Shown here piece by piece: positions 1-7,514 of a DNA stretch of 64,000 bases (position 1 is the stretch's first letter; each line of letters opens with the position of its first letter). The notes beneath the pieces are model-generated. The model was not told where the DNA came from, searched no databases, and saw only the letters and a list, made by a program, of their open reading frames with translations. Made by a program: the position numbers and the translations under genes. This DNA comes from MGBC163016 sp910588905. Its GTDB lineage: Bacteria > Actinomycetota > Coriobacteriia > Coriobacteriales > Eggerthellaceae. The stretch spans positions 20,236-84,235 of the forward strand of contig CAPGDO010000009.1 of assembly GCA_948616985.1 (NCBI GenBank), given 5' to 3'.

Positions 1-8
1 GAATGCTG

Positions 9-44
9 AGGTCAGGAGTCATTTTCAAGGCTTCTGACCTTTTT
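9..44 (+). terminator. Rho-independent terminator of a gene left of the window
   Basis: AGGTCAG (9-15) pairs with CTGACCT (34-40) and is followed by a run of T on the plus strand. It therefore reads as a terminator for a plus-strand transcript entering from the left. The rest of 1-129 shows nothing else I can name. Confidence 0.6.
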
Positions 45-129
45 CATTTCTTGCGCGAAAACGTAATTTGGGGCCAAAAATGGGGCTAGTCTAGACCAAT
101 GTATTCGTTGTATTCGTCAAAATAAATAC

Positions 130-1038
130 CTATCGAATAATCTGGAATGAATCCTCTTTTCTATTCCATGCCCTATATTTTTCGCCGTCTTCCCTTATTT
201 CAACTGCGCCATCAGTTTCAAATACCCCAATGAAACGATATCCGCGTGTACGCATGACCGGATCATATACCTGAGGAATGATGATTCGCTTGTATGCTTC
301 ATGTTTTGGAAACTTCACACCATTGACATTTCGTTCATATAGCTTGGTTCCGTCTGGCTCCAGCAAGTTCTTCCATCCTCTCGTATTGGATCCATCGACA
401 GATATCTTTGGAAACCATACTTTGAATTGATCAGAATGAGTTTCTTGGAACTTCCCTCTAGGGATGAAAAAAGCGTGCTGTTGATAGTCGTAGTCTGTTC
501 CAAACAAAAGATTGCTCGCTTCAGTGATGGTCTTGAAAACGATGTTATCTAATACACTGATGACATCTCGATCCTGTAAAAGCTCTTCAGCTGTTAATTC
601 TGGATTCCAAGGTTTTAGTTCCCCCTTTTCTTCCAAATAATGCACTTTTTGCTTCAGTGCTGACACAGCAGTTTCAATTTCGTGCATTGCGGTTTCGTAA
701 GAATATTCGCCGTTTTCATCGTAAACATGCACCTCATATGGCGTGTATTCACCGTCGTTGATCGCCGAGAGAACGTCAATAAGCTCTGCCGTTCTCTCGT
801 CATCAATTTCAGGCTGGTCTAAGTGATACTTTTCATAACACTCAATGCCAATATTAAGTTGAGGAAAATAGAGGTCAATGAATCGCCTACCATTCTTGTG
901 ATTGCGTACGTATTGTTGGGTTACAGGCTGAATATCGCTTCTTCCAAGACCATTCCAGACAGCATTGATGACAAAATTCTCATAGTCTTTTCGGTTAGTT
1001 CGCGAGAGTGTCTTTACAAGGTAGGTTAACTTGTCCAT
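130..1038 (-). CDS. Predicted PD-(D/E)XK (Vsr/DUF559-like) nuclease, 302 aa
   Basis: Near residues 51-72 it reads RRFIDLYFPQ followed by LNIGIECYEKYH. This is the layout of Vsr/DUF559-type PD-(D/E)XK nucleases: D55 at the end of one strand, a hydrophobic strand carrying E66, then a histidine (H72), followed by a D/E/R-rich helix. The C-terminal half (about 200-302) is a separate region rich in Trp, Gly and aromatic residues. I cannot name it; a base-recognition domain of the PUA/SRA type is only a guess. The ATG is preceded by AAAGGAG at good spacing. The gene lies 47 bp after the WYL regulator on the same strand, so they probably form an operon. Its AT-rich composition fits the island. The fold is inferred from a short motif only. 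Confidence 0.6.
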   Translation of the reverse strand: MDKLTYLVKTLSRTNRKDYENFVINAVWNGLGRSDIQPVTQQYVRNHKNGRRFIDLYFPQLNIGIECYEKYHLDQPEIDDERTAELIDVLSAINDGEYTPYEVHVYDENGEYSYETAMHEIETAVSALKQKVHYLEEKGELKPWNPELTAEELLQDRDVISVLDNIVFKTITEASNLLFGTDYDYQQHAFFIPRGKFQETHSDQFKVWFPKISVDGSNTRGWKNLLEPDGTKLYERNVNGVKFPKHEAYKRIIIPQVYDPVMRTRGYRFIGVFETDGAVEIREDGEKYRAWNRKEDSFQIIR

Positions 1039-1085
1039 CTGTCATCTCCTTTCCTTTTAAATTTGGTTCTGATGAAAACTAGCTT

Positions 1086-2156
1086 CTATATATTGTTTTC
1101 GTGCGAATACTTGTCAGCTGCTTCATTGATTGCTGAAAGTATCCTTATCCGAAGGTGCTCTGGTTCTAGTATTTCTGCGATTCCAGAAAACTGCATTGCC
1201 CAAAAGATCATTGACTCTTCTGGCTCTTTGATGGTGAAATCTACGAAACCTTCAACCTCGCATTTGCCATCACCTATAACAGCGAGTCCAAACTGGTCAT
1301 AAATCTGACGAATATTATATGGTGTATCGACAACTCGAACTTTAATAGGAACTGGTTTGCCGCTGATCATATAAACATGTTGATCGATGTATTTCTGCAA
1401 GTCGCTCTTTTTCAACTCGGATAACTTTTCTAGCCTGTCTACCTGCTCGAGAGCGCCACTGTCATCAAAAGCATAATCGAGGTCCAGCATCGTATCTATG
1501 CAACTATGCATAATCCGTTGACCATGTTCACCATTATAGGTTGATATCAGCGTGTAGGAGTTATTCTTGAACGTAACAGCCCTTGGTGAAACTGTATGCT
1601 GTCGCGATTGGTTTTTATCACCACGCACTACAGTTCCGCTTTGAGTGTACATGCCTCTCGCAAAAGTAACTTTATAACCTTTTGAAATAGCTTCACCGAG
1701 AATGCCTAAGTTATAGAAAAGCCTAAGTGTCTGACTCTTTCTTTTTCTATCGTCTCTGTTCAGGTTAACGTGGTTTGACCTCACATTAGGACTCAGTTCC
1801 GCAACACGATCGATCAGACTTTGCTTATGTCTAGCATCCAATTTTCCATAACATTCGATTATGCCAAGGATGAATCTGACCTCGCTTTCATCAAAGTCCT
1901 CGCTTGGGGCGTCGATCCACTGCCAACCGCAACGCTTGTGGGCATTGTTCAGACGAAATTTAATATTGTCAGGATACATTTCCAACAATATATCCAAGTT
2001 CTTTCCTATGGTTTCGCGATTCAGAGTGATCCCATATTCATCTTTAAGAATTTGCGCTATTTCGCATTGATTCAATCCAGAGTTCCGTTGTGATGATGAC
2101 TTCAGTATCTCGAGCATGTATAGCAGCGCTGCTTTCTTATTGCTGGTAGCCTCCAT
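1086..2156 (-). CDS. WYL-domain transcriptional regulator
   Basis: The N-terminus (about residues 10-65) is a winged-helix module of the kind in which 'CEIAQILKDEYGI' and 'NRETIGKNLDILLE' form the HTH and wing. The middle region (roughly 150-245) has the alternating strand pattern of a WYL ligand-sensing domain (GYKVTFARGMYTQSG, then SPRAVTFKNNSYTLIS). WYL regulators often control phage-defence operons. I chose the ATG at 2156 because GGAAGGAA sits just upstream; an in-frame start at 2183 would add nine residues. It is first in a two-gene unit with the nuclease. The inverted repeat at 2218-2239 upstream is a plausible autoregulatory operator. Confidence 0.8.
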   Translation of the reverse strand: MEATSNKKAALLYMLEILKSSSQRNSGLNQCEIAQILKDEYGITLNRETIGKNLDILLEMYPDNIKFRLNNAHKRCGWQWIDAPSEDFDESEVRFILGIIECYGKLDARHKQSLIDRVAELSPNVRSNHVNLNRDDRKRKSQTLRLFYNLGILGEAISKGYKVTFARGMYTQSGTVVRGDKNQSRQHTVSPRAVTFKNNSYTLISTYNGEHGQRIMHSCIDTMLDLDYAFDDSGALEQVDRLEKLSELKKSDLQKYIDQHVYMISGKPVPIKVRVVDTPYNIRQIYDQFGLAVIGDGKCEVEGFVDFTIKEPEESMIFWAMQFSGIAEILEPEHLRIRILSAINEAADKYSHENNI

Positions 2157-2217
2157 AGTTCCTTCCTGATGATCGTCTGACAATAGCCTAGCATTTTAAT
2201 GATGGAATTCTTGGACA

Positions 2218-2239
2218 TTAAAGATCATATCATCTTTAA
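2218..2239. promoter_or_regulatory. Perfect inverted repeat, candidate WYL operator
   Basis: TTAAAGAT (2218-2225), a 6-bp spacer, then ATCTTTAA (2232-2239). It lies in the 265-bp region between the divergent WYL gene and the Sel1-repeat gene, 62 bp from the WYL start. No T-run follows, so an operator is likelier than a terminator. Confidence 0.5.
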
Positions 2240-2382
2240 AAGGAGCCGAAAGAGAGCGAGTAGATTATGTGCAAGATAAGAATCAAGACAACACTCGGAA
2301 AGAAAAGCACCCTAGAAAGGCTGGTTAGTTCATTAAACATAATATTGAGAACGCTAAGAAAGTAGATCGGAGGGTTTTTCAA

Positions 2383-2418
2383 ATGAGCAGAAGATCCATG
2401 CGTTCAAGGAGTGCTTGA
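2383..2418 (+). CDS. 11-codon leader peptide upstream of the Sel1 gene
   Basis: ATG at 2383 follows GGAGGG (2369-2374) with eight bases between, and reads M-S-R-R-S-M-R-S-R-S-A before TGA at 2416-2418. The stop lies two bases before the ATG of the next gene, and the downstream ribosome-binding site AAGGAG (2406-2411) is inside the leader. That arrangement suits translational coupling or Arg/Ser-dependent attenuation. It is an Arg/Ser peptide too short to test by composition. Confidence 0.35.
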   Translation: MSRRSMRSRSA

Positions 2419-2420
2419 CT

Positions 2421-3344
2421 ATGCGAGATGAGGTATCGAGATATAGTTCAATGGAATGGACCAGCGAACATGCTGTAGTGTTCAGTGAACGTAGTTTATT
2501 GAAAGAAATACGTAGCGGTAATGATAAGGACGCAGCACGATTGTTGGCCTTATATTATTCCGATCAATATCCCAAAAGGGCAAAGAGGCTTTACGAAAGA
2601 TCTATATTTGCAGGAGATGAGTTTCACTCGACATTCCTTCTAGCGAATTTAGTCAAGGATAGAAATCAAAAATACGCGAAAGCATTGTATGAGAGATCTG
2701 CTAAAGCTGGAAATAATGCAGCAATCAAAGAGCTGGCTTCTCTTGTTGAGGAAAACGACCCAGACAGAGCTATAGAGCTTTACAAGGCTGCAATAAAGAA
2801 TGGCGATGAACATGATTCTACGAATAGGTTAGCCAACCTAATAGAAGATACGGATCATCAGTATGCGATTAGTCTTTATGAGCGTGCTATAGCCGCCGAT
2901 AATGTAGATGCTCTATGCAATCTAGCATTGCTTGTTTTCGACGAGGACCCAGAAAGAGCAAGGAGACTGTACAAAAAAGCGTATGCTGCAGGAGATAAGT
3001 TTTATGCCACCAACGGGCTAGCCATTTTCGTAGAGAAGGAGAATCCTGAGAAAGCGATAGAACTATATGAGCAAGCAATAGAGGCGGGTGATGATTATTA
3101 TGCCCCTAGCAACCTTGCGGGGATGCTTCATGACAGCGATCCAAAACGAGCAAAAGAGCTATACGAAATCTCTTTGAAGTCAGGAAATGTGAAGTTCGCT
3201 GCAAATGGTTTAGCAAATCTCATTTACAAAGACGAACCATATGATGCTATGAAGCTTTATGCGGAAGCAATGGGAGCAGGCGACATGAAATACGCTCCAC
3301 AGAATCTAAAGAATTTGGTAGAGAGTTTAATGGAAGAGCAATGA
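2421..3344 (+). CDS. Sel1-like/TPR repeat protein, 307 aa
   Basis: From about residue 30 to the end the protein is made of about eight repeats of roughly 33 residues. Each carries an A-x-x-L-Y-x-x-A-x-x-x-G-[DN] core (for example 'AIELYEQAIEAGDDYYA' and 'AKELYEISLKSGNVKFA'), the helix-turn-helix pattern of Sel1/TPR solenoids that bind protein partners. There is no signal peptide or membrane segment. I prefer ATG 2421, nine bases after AAGGAG, over the in-frame TTG at 2415. It is divergent from the WYL gene and shares the AT-rich composition. Partner and function are unknown; Sel1 proteins occur both in signalling and in defence loci. Confidence 0.8.
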   Translation: MRDEVSRYSSMEWTSEHAVVFSERSLLKEIRSGNDKDAARLLALYYSDQYPKRAKRLYERSIFAGDEFHSTFLLANLVKDRNQKYAKALYERSAKAGNNAAIKELASLVEENDPDRAIELYKAAIKNGDEHDSTNRLANLIEDTDHQYAISLYERAIAADNVDALCNLALLVFDEDPERARRLYKKAYAAGDKFYATNGLAIFVEKENPEKAIELYEQAIEAGDDYYAPSNLAGMLHDSDPKRAKELYEISLKSGNVKFAANGLANLIYKDEPYDAMKLYAEAMGAGDMKYAPQNLKNLVESLMEEQ

Positions 3345-3549
3345 GATAAATTGAACAGAAACGAATGATGATCGCAAAATGGGTCTGTTTTTGGGTCAGT
3401 GTAACCAGTCCAAAACGTCCAAATCGTCAAAACACGGTTTGATTTAAGAGCTAAACTCGCTCGAAAGCATATCTCTAAGGTACGTTTTACCTGTTCAGAA
3501 TACTATTTTATGAGTGATTCATATGCTTCCCGTAAGGTCGAGTTGCGAT
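3345..3549. other. AT-rich non-coding stretch before the island edge
   Basis: No convincing coding frame. Two GGGTC words about 16 bp apart (3380-3401) sit in a T-rich context and could be arm-type integrase sites, but no integrase gene is visible in the window. Together with the next entry this forms the island border. Confidence 0.3.
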
Positions 3550-3594
3550 CTGTCACGTCGGAGGTCGCGAGTTCAAGTCTCGTACATCCCGCCA
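3550..3594 (+). other. att site: 3' half of tRNA-Asp(GTC)
   Basis: The sequence begins with the anticodon loop CTGTCAC (3550-3556, anticodon GTC at 3552-3554). It continues through a variable loop and a full T-arm (GCGAG 3567-3571, loop TTCAAGT, CTCGT 3579-3583), and ends ACATCCC, G, CCA (3584-3594). No GGGATGT acceptor strand or D-arm precedes it. A tRNA that starts at the anticodon loop and is intact to CCA is the footprint left by tyrosine-recombinase integration into a tRNA gene. It coincides with the change from AT-rich to GC-rich DNA. Confidence 0.7.
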
Positions 3595-3605
3595 TTTGAA
3601 GTTGA

Positions 3606-3633
3606 AGCCGCTGAATGACCAGCGGCTTTTCTT
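3606..3633 (+). terminator. Terminator behind the tRNA remnant
   Basis: AGCCGCTG (3606-3613) and CAGCGGCT (3620-3627) form a perfect 8-bp stem with a 6-base loop, followed by TTTTCTT. This is probably the original terminator of the tRNA-Asp gene, left next to the att core. Confidence 0.75.
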
Positions 3634-3648
3634 ATAGAGAGGGCTTCG

Positions 3649-3948
3649 ATGAACCGCTTCGGATTGAAGGACGAGGTCTTGGCTTTCATCGTCGAAGCAG
3701 CCCAAGCGCAGGGCATCCACCGGCTCATCCTCTTCGGTTCGCGTGCTACCGGCCGCTTCTCTGAGAAGAGCGACATCGATCTTGCCCTATCAGGTGGTTG
3801 CCTCAACGATTTCAAAGCAGTACTCGAAGAGGAGTGCCCGACACTGCTCTCCTTCGACTTCATCAACATGGATCAAGGGGTCAGCGAAAAGCTGAGCGGG
3901 CGTATTGCCGAAGAGGGGGTCGTGCTCTATGAAGTATGCCAACTATAA
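3649..3948 (+). CDS. mntA: MntA-family minimal nucleotidyltransferase antitoxin
   Basis: Small (99 aa) polymerase-beta-fold nucleotidyltransferase. It has the exact GS-X10-D-X-D signature: G30-S31, then D42 and D44 in 'SDIDLALSGG', with a likely third acidic residue at D70 ('SFDFIN'). Its gene overlaps the following HEPN gene by 20 bp, the standard HepT/MntA arrangement. In studied pairs MntA silences the HEPN RNase by attaching AMP groups to a tyrosine beside its active site. The start lies 16 bp after the tRNA terminator and shows no strong ribosome-binding site. Confidence 0.85.
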   Translation: MNRFGLKDEVLAFIVEAAQAQGIHRLILFGSRATGRFSEKSDIDLALSGGCLNDFKAVLEEECPTLLSFDFINMDQGVSEKLSGRIAEEGVVLYEVCQL

Positions 3949-4333
3949 GGCCAATCTGGATATCCTGAAGCGAGCCCCCTATCAGGATCTCAGCAATGAG
4001 TTCGTCTTGAGCGGCATCATCGACAAGTTCGCCATGCAGTTCGAACTGGCTTGGAAGCTGCTCCGGAAGACGCTCGAGTACGAGGGCAGGCTCGATGCCG
4101 CAACGGGTTCTCCACGAGGCATCATCAAGGCCGCTTATAGTGCCTATGACCTCATCGACGAAGAGCTCTGGCTGCGCATGCTCGATGATCGCAATGCGGC
4201 AGAGCACGTCTATGACCAGGCGTTAGCGGATCACTTGGTCGTCGCCATCAATTCCGAATATATCGCGGTCTTCGAAAAGTTGATCTCAGATCTCGAAGGG
4301 TTGTATCCGGCTGAGCTCTTGGAGTCATTCTGA
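3929..4333 (+). CDS. hepT: HepT-like HEPN toxin (nucleotidyltransferase substrate-binding family)
   Basis: All-helical protein of 134 aa of the HI0074/HEPN family. The likely catalytic R-X4-H motif is R88-N-A-A-E-H93, followed by Y95. In the better-studied HepT toxins the motif is RX4HXY and the tyrosine is the residue modified by MntA, so 'RNAAEHVY' fits precisely. I chose ATG 3929 because it overlaps the mntA end and follows GAGGGGG; an in-frame TTG at 3905 gives eight extra residues. The catalytic residues look intact, so the pair is probably functional. Its RNA target cannot be read from sequence. Confidence 0.85.
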   Translation: MKYANYKANLDILKRAPYQDLSNEFVLSGIIDKFAMQFELAWKLLRKTLEYEGRLDAATGSPRGIIKAAYSAYDLIDEELWLRMLDDRNAAEHVYDQALADHLVVAINSEYIAVFEKLISDLEGLYPAELLESF

Positions 4334-4497
4334 TTTCGCGATCATCCCTTACGTGTTGAATCACTTCGATGATCGCATGCGTACCGATACGGATAAGTTG
4401 GACGATAAGAAATCCCTACTGGCCAGAAGGCGTTGCGCGAAGACCACGCGCAACATATTCATTGCAGTACCTGCCGAGTAGCCTGACGCACAGGATT

Positions 4498-4538
4498 CGC
4501 CCGGGTGTCACAACGGGCTGACCGAGATCAGCCCCTAC
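4498..4538 (-). repeat. REP-like palindromic repeat, copy A1
   Basis: On the minus strand it begins GTAGGGGCTGATCTCGGTCA and continues to a CACCCGGGCG end. It matches the copy at 43215-43255 over its full ~41 bp with few differences. The core is a palindrome of GGGCTGA/TCAGCCC type. Confidence 0.7.
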
Positions 4539-4560
4539 AAGAGAACACAGCAAACCCCTG

Positions 4561-4597
4561 GTAGGGGTCGATCAGGATCGACCTGACCCCCTGTCGC
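4561..4597 (+). repeat. REP-like palindromic repeat, copy A2
   Basis: Begins GTAGGGGTCGATCAGGATCG; palindromic core GGTCGAT/ATCGACC. It faces away from copy A1, 22 bp apart, so the two form an outward pair like a REP doublet. It ends nine bases before the stop of the DUF262 gene. Confidence 0.6.
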
Positions 4598-4606
4598 ATT
4601 TTGAGA

Positions 4607-5635
4607 TCAGTCTCCGAAGAGCTTTCTTTGAGAGATGAGGCCTTTGGGCTTATCTGTCACCCAATCAAGGTGCTCACGAGCTTCCGGAGCATCAGGGTTC
4701 GCAGCGAACGCCAAGCATTCTGCATTGATGGACACGAGCAACTCCTCAAGGACGATCGAAGCGCTTTGGGCAATGAAGACCTTGAACGCCTGGTACAGAT
4801 CAGATCGCTTCGTTGCGTTGGCGCCAGGTGCATTCTTGGAGAGCCAGGAATGCAATGCTGCGTCAAGATAGATATCCTGCTCAGTTCCGAACCGCCGAAA
4901 GGCATCATCGATAGGCGACCAATAGATGTCGAACAGACGCTCTTGCTCTTCCTGGCCATATCTCACCAGCAGCACATTGCGAAGCAAGTCCGTCGTTGAA
5001 AGGGGTCGTCCCTTCGCATTGAGGCTTTCGAAGACCTGTTGTGGTCTGTCTTCCTCCTCCAGCTCGACTAACACCACCCGGAGAGCATGCAAGCCTTCAA
5101 GCATTGCTTCCCCGTCAATTGACGAAGTTTCCAGCTTCTCTTTGAAATGAAGGTGATTTTCCAAAAGAAGCTGCGAAGATTCATCGGCCACCGGAAGCCC
5201 AACGCCATCGATCAGATGAGCTAGCGTTGGCATATCAGCCTCTGATGATCTTAGCTTGAAGATGCCCGGAGCAACATGGAGATACTCCGTATCTATCTGA
5301 GCCGCTTGAGCCAAAGCTCCCTCTTCGCGCCAATGATCTCTGAGAGCTATGAGCATTAACATGACCGTAGTGAGACGCTGCTGCCCATCGATCAGGCTAA
5401 CCCGACGAAAACCCTGCTCACGCATGAGCGCATCCCCACCGTCATCGGCTTCGGGGCGAGAGATGATGGTACCCGAGAAATGGGTCTTACCCTGATCAAG
5501 CGCCCTCAGCACATCATCCCACAACTGATCGCACTGTAGACGGTCCCATGAATAAACGCGCTGGAAGATGGGAATGAGATACCGTGTCCCCGGCTCTTCC
5601 AAGATATCCAAAAGCGGCACAAGAGATACGATCAT
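4607..5635 (-). CDS. DUF262 (GmrS-like) protein, copy 1, without nuclease half
   Basis: A DUF262 N-terminal domain is seen as IPIFQRVYSW (21-30) and LIDGQQRLTT (81-90). Together these form the ParB-like NTP-binding pocket of GmrSD and related type IV restriction proteins. A further 'FESLNAKGRPLS' segment is also family-typical. Full-length members (about 550-700 aa) carry a DUF1524 His-Me finger nuclease at the C-terminus. This one stops at 342 aa and has none. The stop lies directly beside a palindromic repeat. It follows the second DUF262 gene by 27 bp in one transcript. Function as a nucleotide-sensing half is inference. Confidence 0.8.
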   Translation of the reverse strand: MIVSLVPLLDILEEPGTRYLIPIFQRVYSWDRLQCDQLWDDVLRALDQGKTHFSGTIISRPEADDGGDALMREQGFRRVSLIDGQQRLTTVMLMLIALRDHWREEGALAQAAQIDTEYLHVAPGIFKLRSSEADMPTLAHLIDGVGLPVADESSQLLLENHLHFKEKLETSSIDGEAMLEGLHALRVVLVELEEEDRPQQVFESLNAKGRPLSTTDLLRNVLLVRYGQEEQERLFDIYWSPIDDAFRRFGTEQDIYLDAALHSWLSKNAPGANATKRSDLYQAFKVFIAQSASIVLEELLVSINAECLAFAANPDAPEAREHLDWVTDKPKGLISQRKLFGD

Positions 5636-5662
5636 GATCGCTCCTTCTCCTCTCCCCGAAAG

Positions 5663-6745
5663 CTACCAGCACGAATCTGTTTCACGAAGCTGCTCGCGGA
5701 GCTTTTGAGCATAGGCTTCATTGTTGGCTTTCTTGAGCTCGTATCCTGCCGTTAGGGTTGGGGCACCTATCTCAGCCCAATCAATGCCGGAACGAAATCT
5801 CTTGACCCCGTGGTAACGGAAGTTCTCGGCCCACATCAAGCAAAAGCCGCGAAGCTCCCGCAAGATAGGCTCCTTCTCGCCTCGGTATACATCCTCAGCG
5901 TATTTCTTAAAGGAGTTGTAAACCTGCCCTGCGCTCAAGATGCGAGCACCCTTGAGCCGTATAGAAAGCCAGCTCTTGATTCCCGTATTGAGCTTCAAAG
6001 AACCAGGGTCCGGCGCGAACATCTCTTGGCTCGGTTTCCAATACTGCTCATATAACCGCGTCTGCTCATCATGGCATTCCGCCAAGAGAAGGTAATTGCG
6101 CACCATGTCAGCCACATTGAGCTGAAGGCCCTTAGAATTGATGCTCTCGAAGATGGCTTGAGCCTCTTCTGGATCATCCACGTGCACCAATACCACTGTC
6201 AGGCATCGTAGCCCCTCAAGGAGTGCTCCAAGATCGAAGCCACCCATCTCCATCTTCTCTTTGAAGAAGGATAGATTCTTAACAATGGTGGAAGACGGGT
6301 CCGCCTCTTTGCCTCCAACGACGGCTCTATAGGCAGGGATGTCGTGTTGGGACAATGTGAGCTTGAGCGGATCATTGTCATCACCTCTGCCTCTCCCCAC
6401 GATGAGATCGGTCATGATGACATCAGGGTCTACCCCGCATTCGCCACTCTCTTCTGGATGTTCATTGAGGTAGTGCGACAGAGCCAAGATGATGAGAGAG
6501 ACAGTGGTGAGACGCTGCTGTCCATCGATGATCTCGAAGACGCGCACCTCCCCTTCCCTATCATCCACACGATAGAGCAACGTACCAAGAAAGTGGTTCC
6601 TGTCAGCCCTGCCGGCTCTCATGATGTCAAGCCACAGCTCCTCGCATTGGGATGTCGTCCAGAAATAGAGACGTTGGTAGGCAGGTATGATGAAACGCCC
6701 ATCACTTCCGATGAAATCCAGCAATCCGCTCTGCATCACTTCCAT
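5663..6745 (-). CDS. DUF262 (GmrS-like) protein, copy 2, without nuclease half
   Basis: Paralogue of the neighbouring gene, 360 aa. It has IIPAYQRLYFW (19-29) and IIDGQQRLTT (72-81), with 'FESINSKGLQLN' at the same relative place. It too ends before where a DUF1524 nuclease domain would begin. I chose ATG 6745 because GAGAGGGG lies seven bases upstream; an in-frame start at 6775 adds ten residues. It is the first gene of the pair and divergent from the TetR gene. Two diverged DUF262 subunits encoded together suggest a hetero-oligomer or a system whose effector lies elsewhere. Confidence 0.8.
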   Translation of the reverse strand: MEVMQSGLLDFIGSDGRFIIPAYQRLYFWTTSQCEELWLDIMRAGRADRNHFLGTLLYRVDDREGEVRVFEIIDGQQRLTTVSLIILALSHYLNEHPEESGECGVDPDVIMTDLIVGRGRGDDNDPLKLTLSQHDIPAYRAVVGGKEADPSSTIVKNLSFFKEKMEMGGFDLGALLEGLRCLTVVLVHVDDPEEAQAIFESINSKGLQLNVADMVRNYLLLAECHDEQTRLYEQYWKPSQEMFAPDPGSLKLNTGIKSWLSIRLKGARILSAGQVYNSFKKYAEDVYRGEKEPILRELRGFCLMWAENFRYHGVKRFRSGIDWAEIGAPTLTAGYELKKANNEAYAQKLREQLRETDSCW

Positions 6746-6854
6746 GAAGGCACCCCTCTCTGTTCGTCTCCACACAGTATGATGGCCTTAGCCTCCTAGT
6801 GCTTTACAATATCGTACAAATTGTTCAATAGTTCCCTTCAAGGAAGCTGGATCC

Positions 6855-7418
6855 ATGCCCGTTACCAAAGATGCAAGATTCGAAAGCAGCGCGAAACGCA
6901 TCCGAGATGCACTCGCAGGCCTCCTGCGAACGAAACCTCTCATGGAGGTCACCGTAAGCGAACTTGCCCGATCAGCCTCGGTGAGCCGCGCCACGTTCTA
7001 CGCCCACTACGGTAATCTGAACGATGTCTATGAGGAATTGGTAGCGGAAGTCATGTCCGATGTGCGTACCTTCTCAGAGCGATTCTGTTCTGAGAGCATC
7101 GGCTGCTCAGGAGAAGGCAAGCCGCTCTACTGCGATCGGATACGATCAGAACAGCGCTACGCTGGAGTGATCCGCGAAGTTGGATTCTTCCCCGCCATGA
7201 TGGCTTTCACCTGGGAAGACCTTGAAGCGAACGCTGACGCTGCCGCCAAAGGGATTGACCAAGGCGCTCTGCGCGCTCTACGCCTGTTCCAGATGAGCGG
7301 ATGTCATGCTGTGGCTACCTCCGAATTCGCCGAACGCAGTGATTGGGAACACATCCGCCAGGTCATAGATATCTTCATTGATGGCGGGATGCGCGCAGTA
7401 GAGGAGATACACATCTAA
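6855..7418 (+). CDS. TetR/AcrR-family transcriptional regulator
   Basis: 187 aa. The N-terminal HTH reads 'VTVSELARSASVSRATFYAHYGN' in shortened form, the typical TetR recognition helix ending in TFYxHY. The remainder is helical and diverse, as expected for the ligand domain. ATG 6855 follows AAGGAAG. It is convergent with the ferredoxin/molybdoenzyme pair and divergent from the DUF262 genes, so it could control either. No clear operator was found in the 109 bp upstream. Confidence 0.85.
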   Translation: MPVTKDARFESSAKRIRDALAGLLRTKPLMEVTVSELARSASVSRATFYAHYGNLNDVYEELVAEVMSDVRTFSERFCSESIGCSGEGKPLYCDRIRSEQRYAGVIREVGFFPAMMAFTWEDLEANADAAAKGIDQGALRALRLFQMSGCHAVATSEFAERSDWEHIRQVIDIFIDGGMRAVEEIHI

Positions 7419-7514
7419 GCCTCGAGAAACGCAGAGACAAGGAATAGTGCATGCAGATGCTCAAGGGGAAACGACCCACCGCCGCCTCCCCTTGCGTACG
7501 AACTGAACGTGCTC

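Larger units (their letters stand above)
4334..4606. other. Non-coding stretch with palindromes between HepT and DUF262 genes
   Basis: 273 bp without a gene. It contains a perfect 8-bp inverted repeat, GTTGCGCG/CGCGCAAC (4432-4439 and 4447-4454), and two copies of the GTAGGGG palindromic repeat listed separately. It lies downstream of both flanking genes, which converge on it. Confidence 0.5.

Noticed and set aside
3345..3549. An integrase remnant next to the att site
   Set aside because: No frame shows tyrosine-recombinase R-H-R-Y blocks. The GGGTC words are too short to prove arm sites.
3500..3594. A complete tRNA-Asp gene
   Set aside because: No GGGATGT acceptor strand or D-arm upstream; the anticodon stem is only partly paired. 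It is a 3' fragment.
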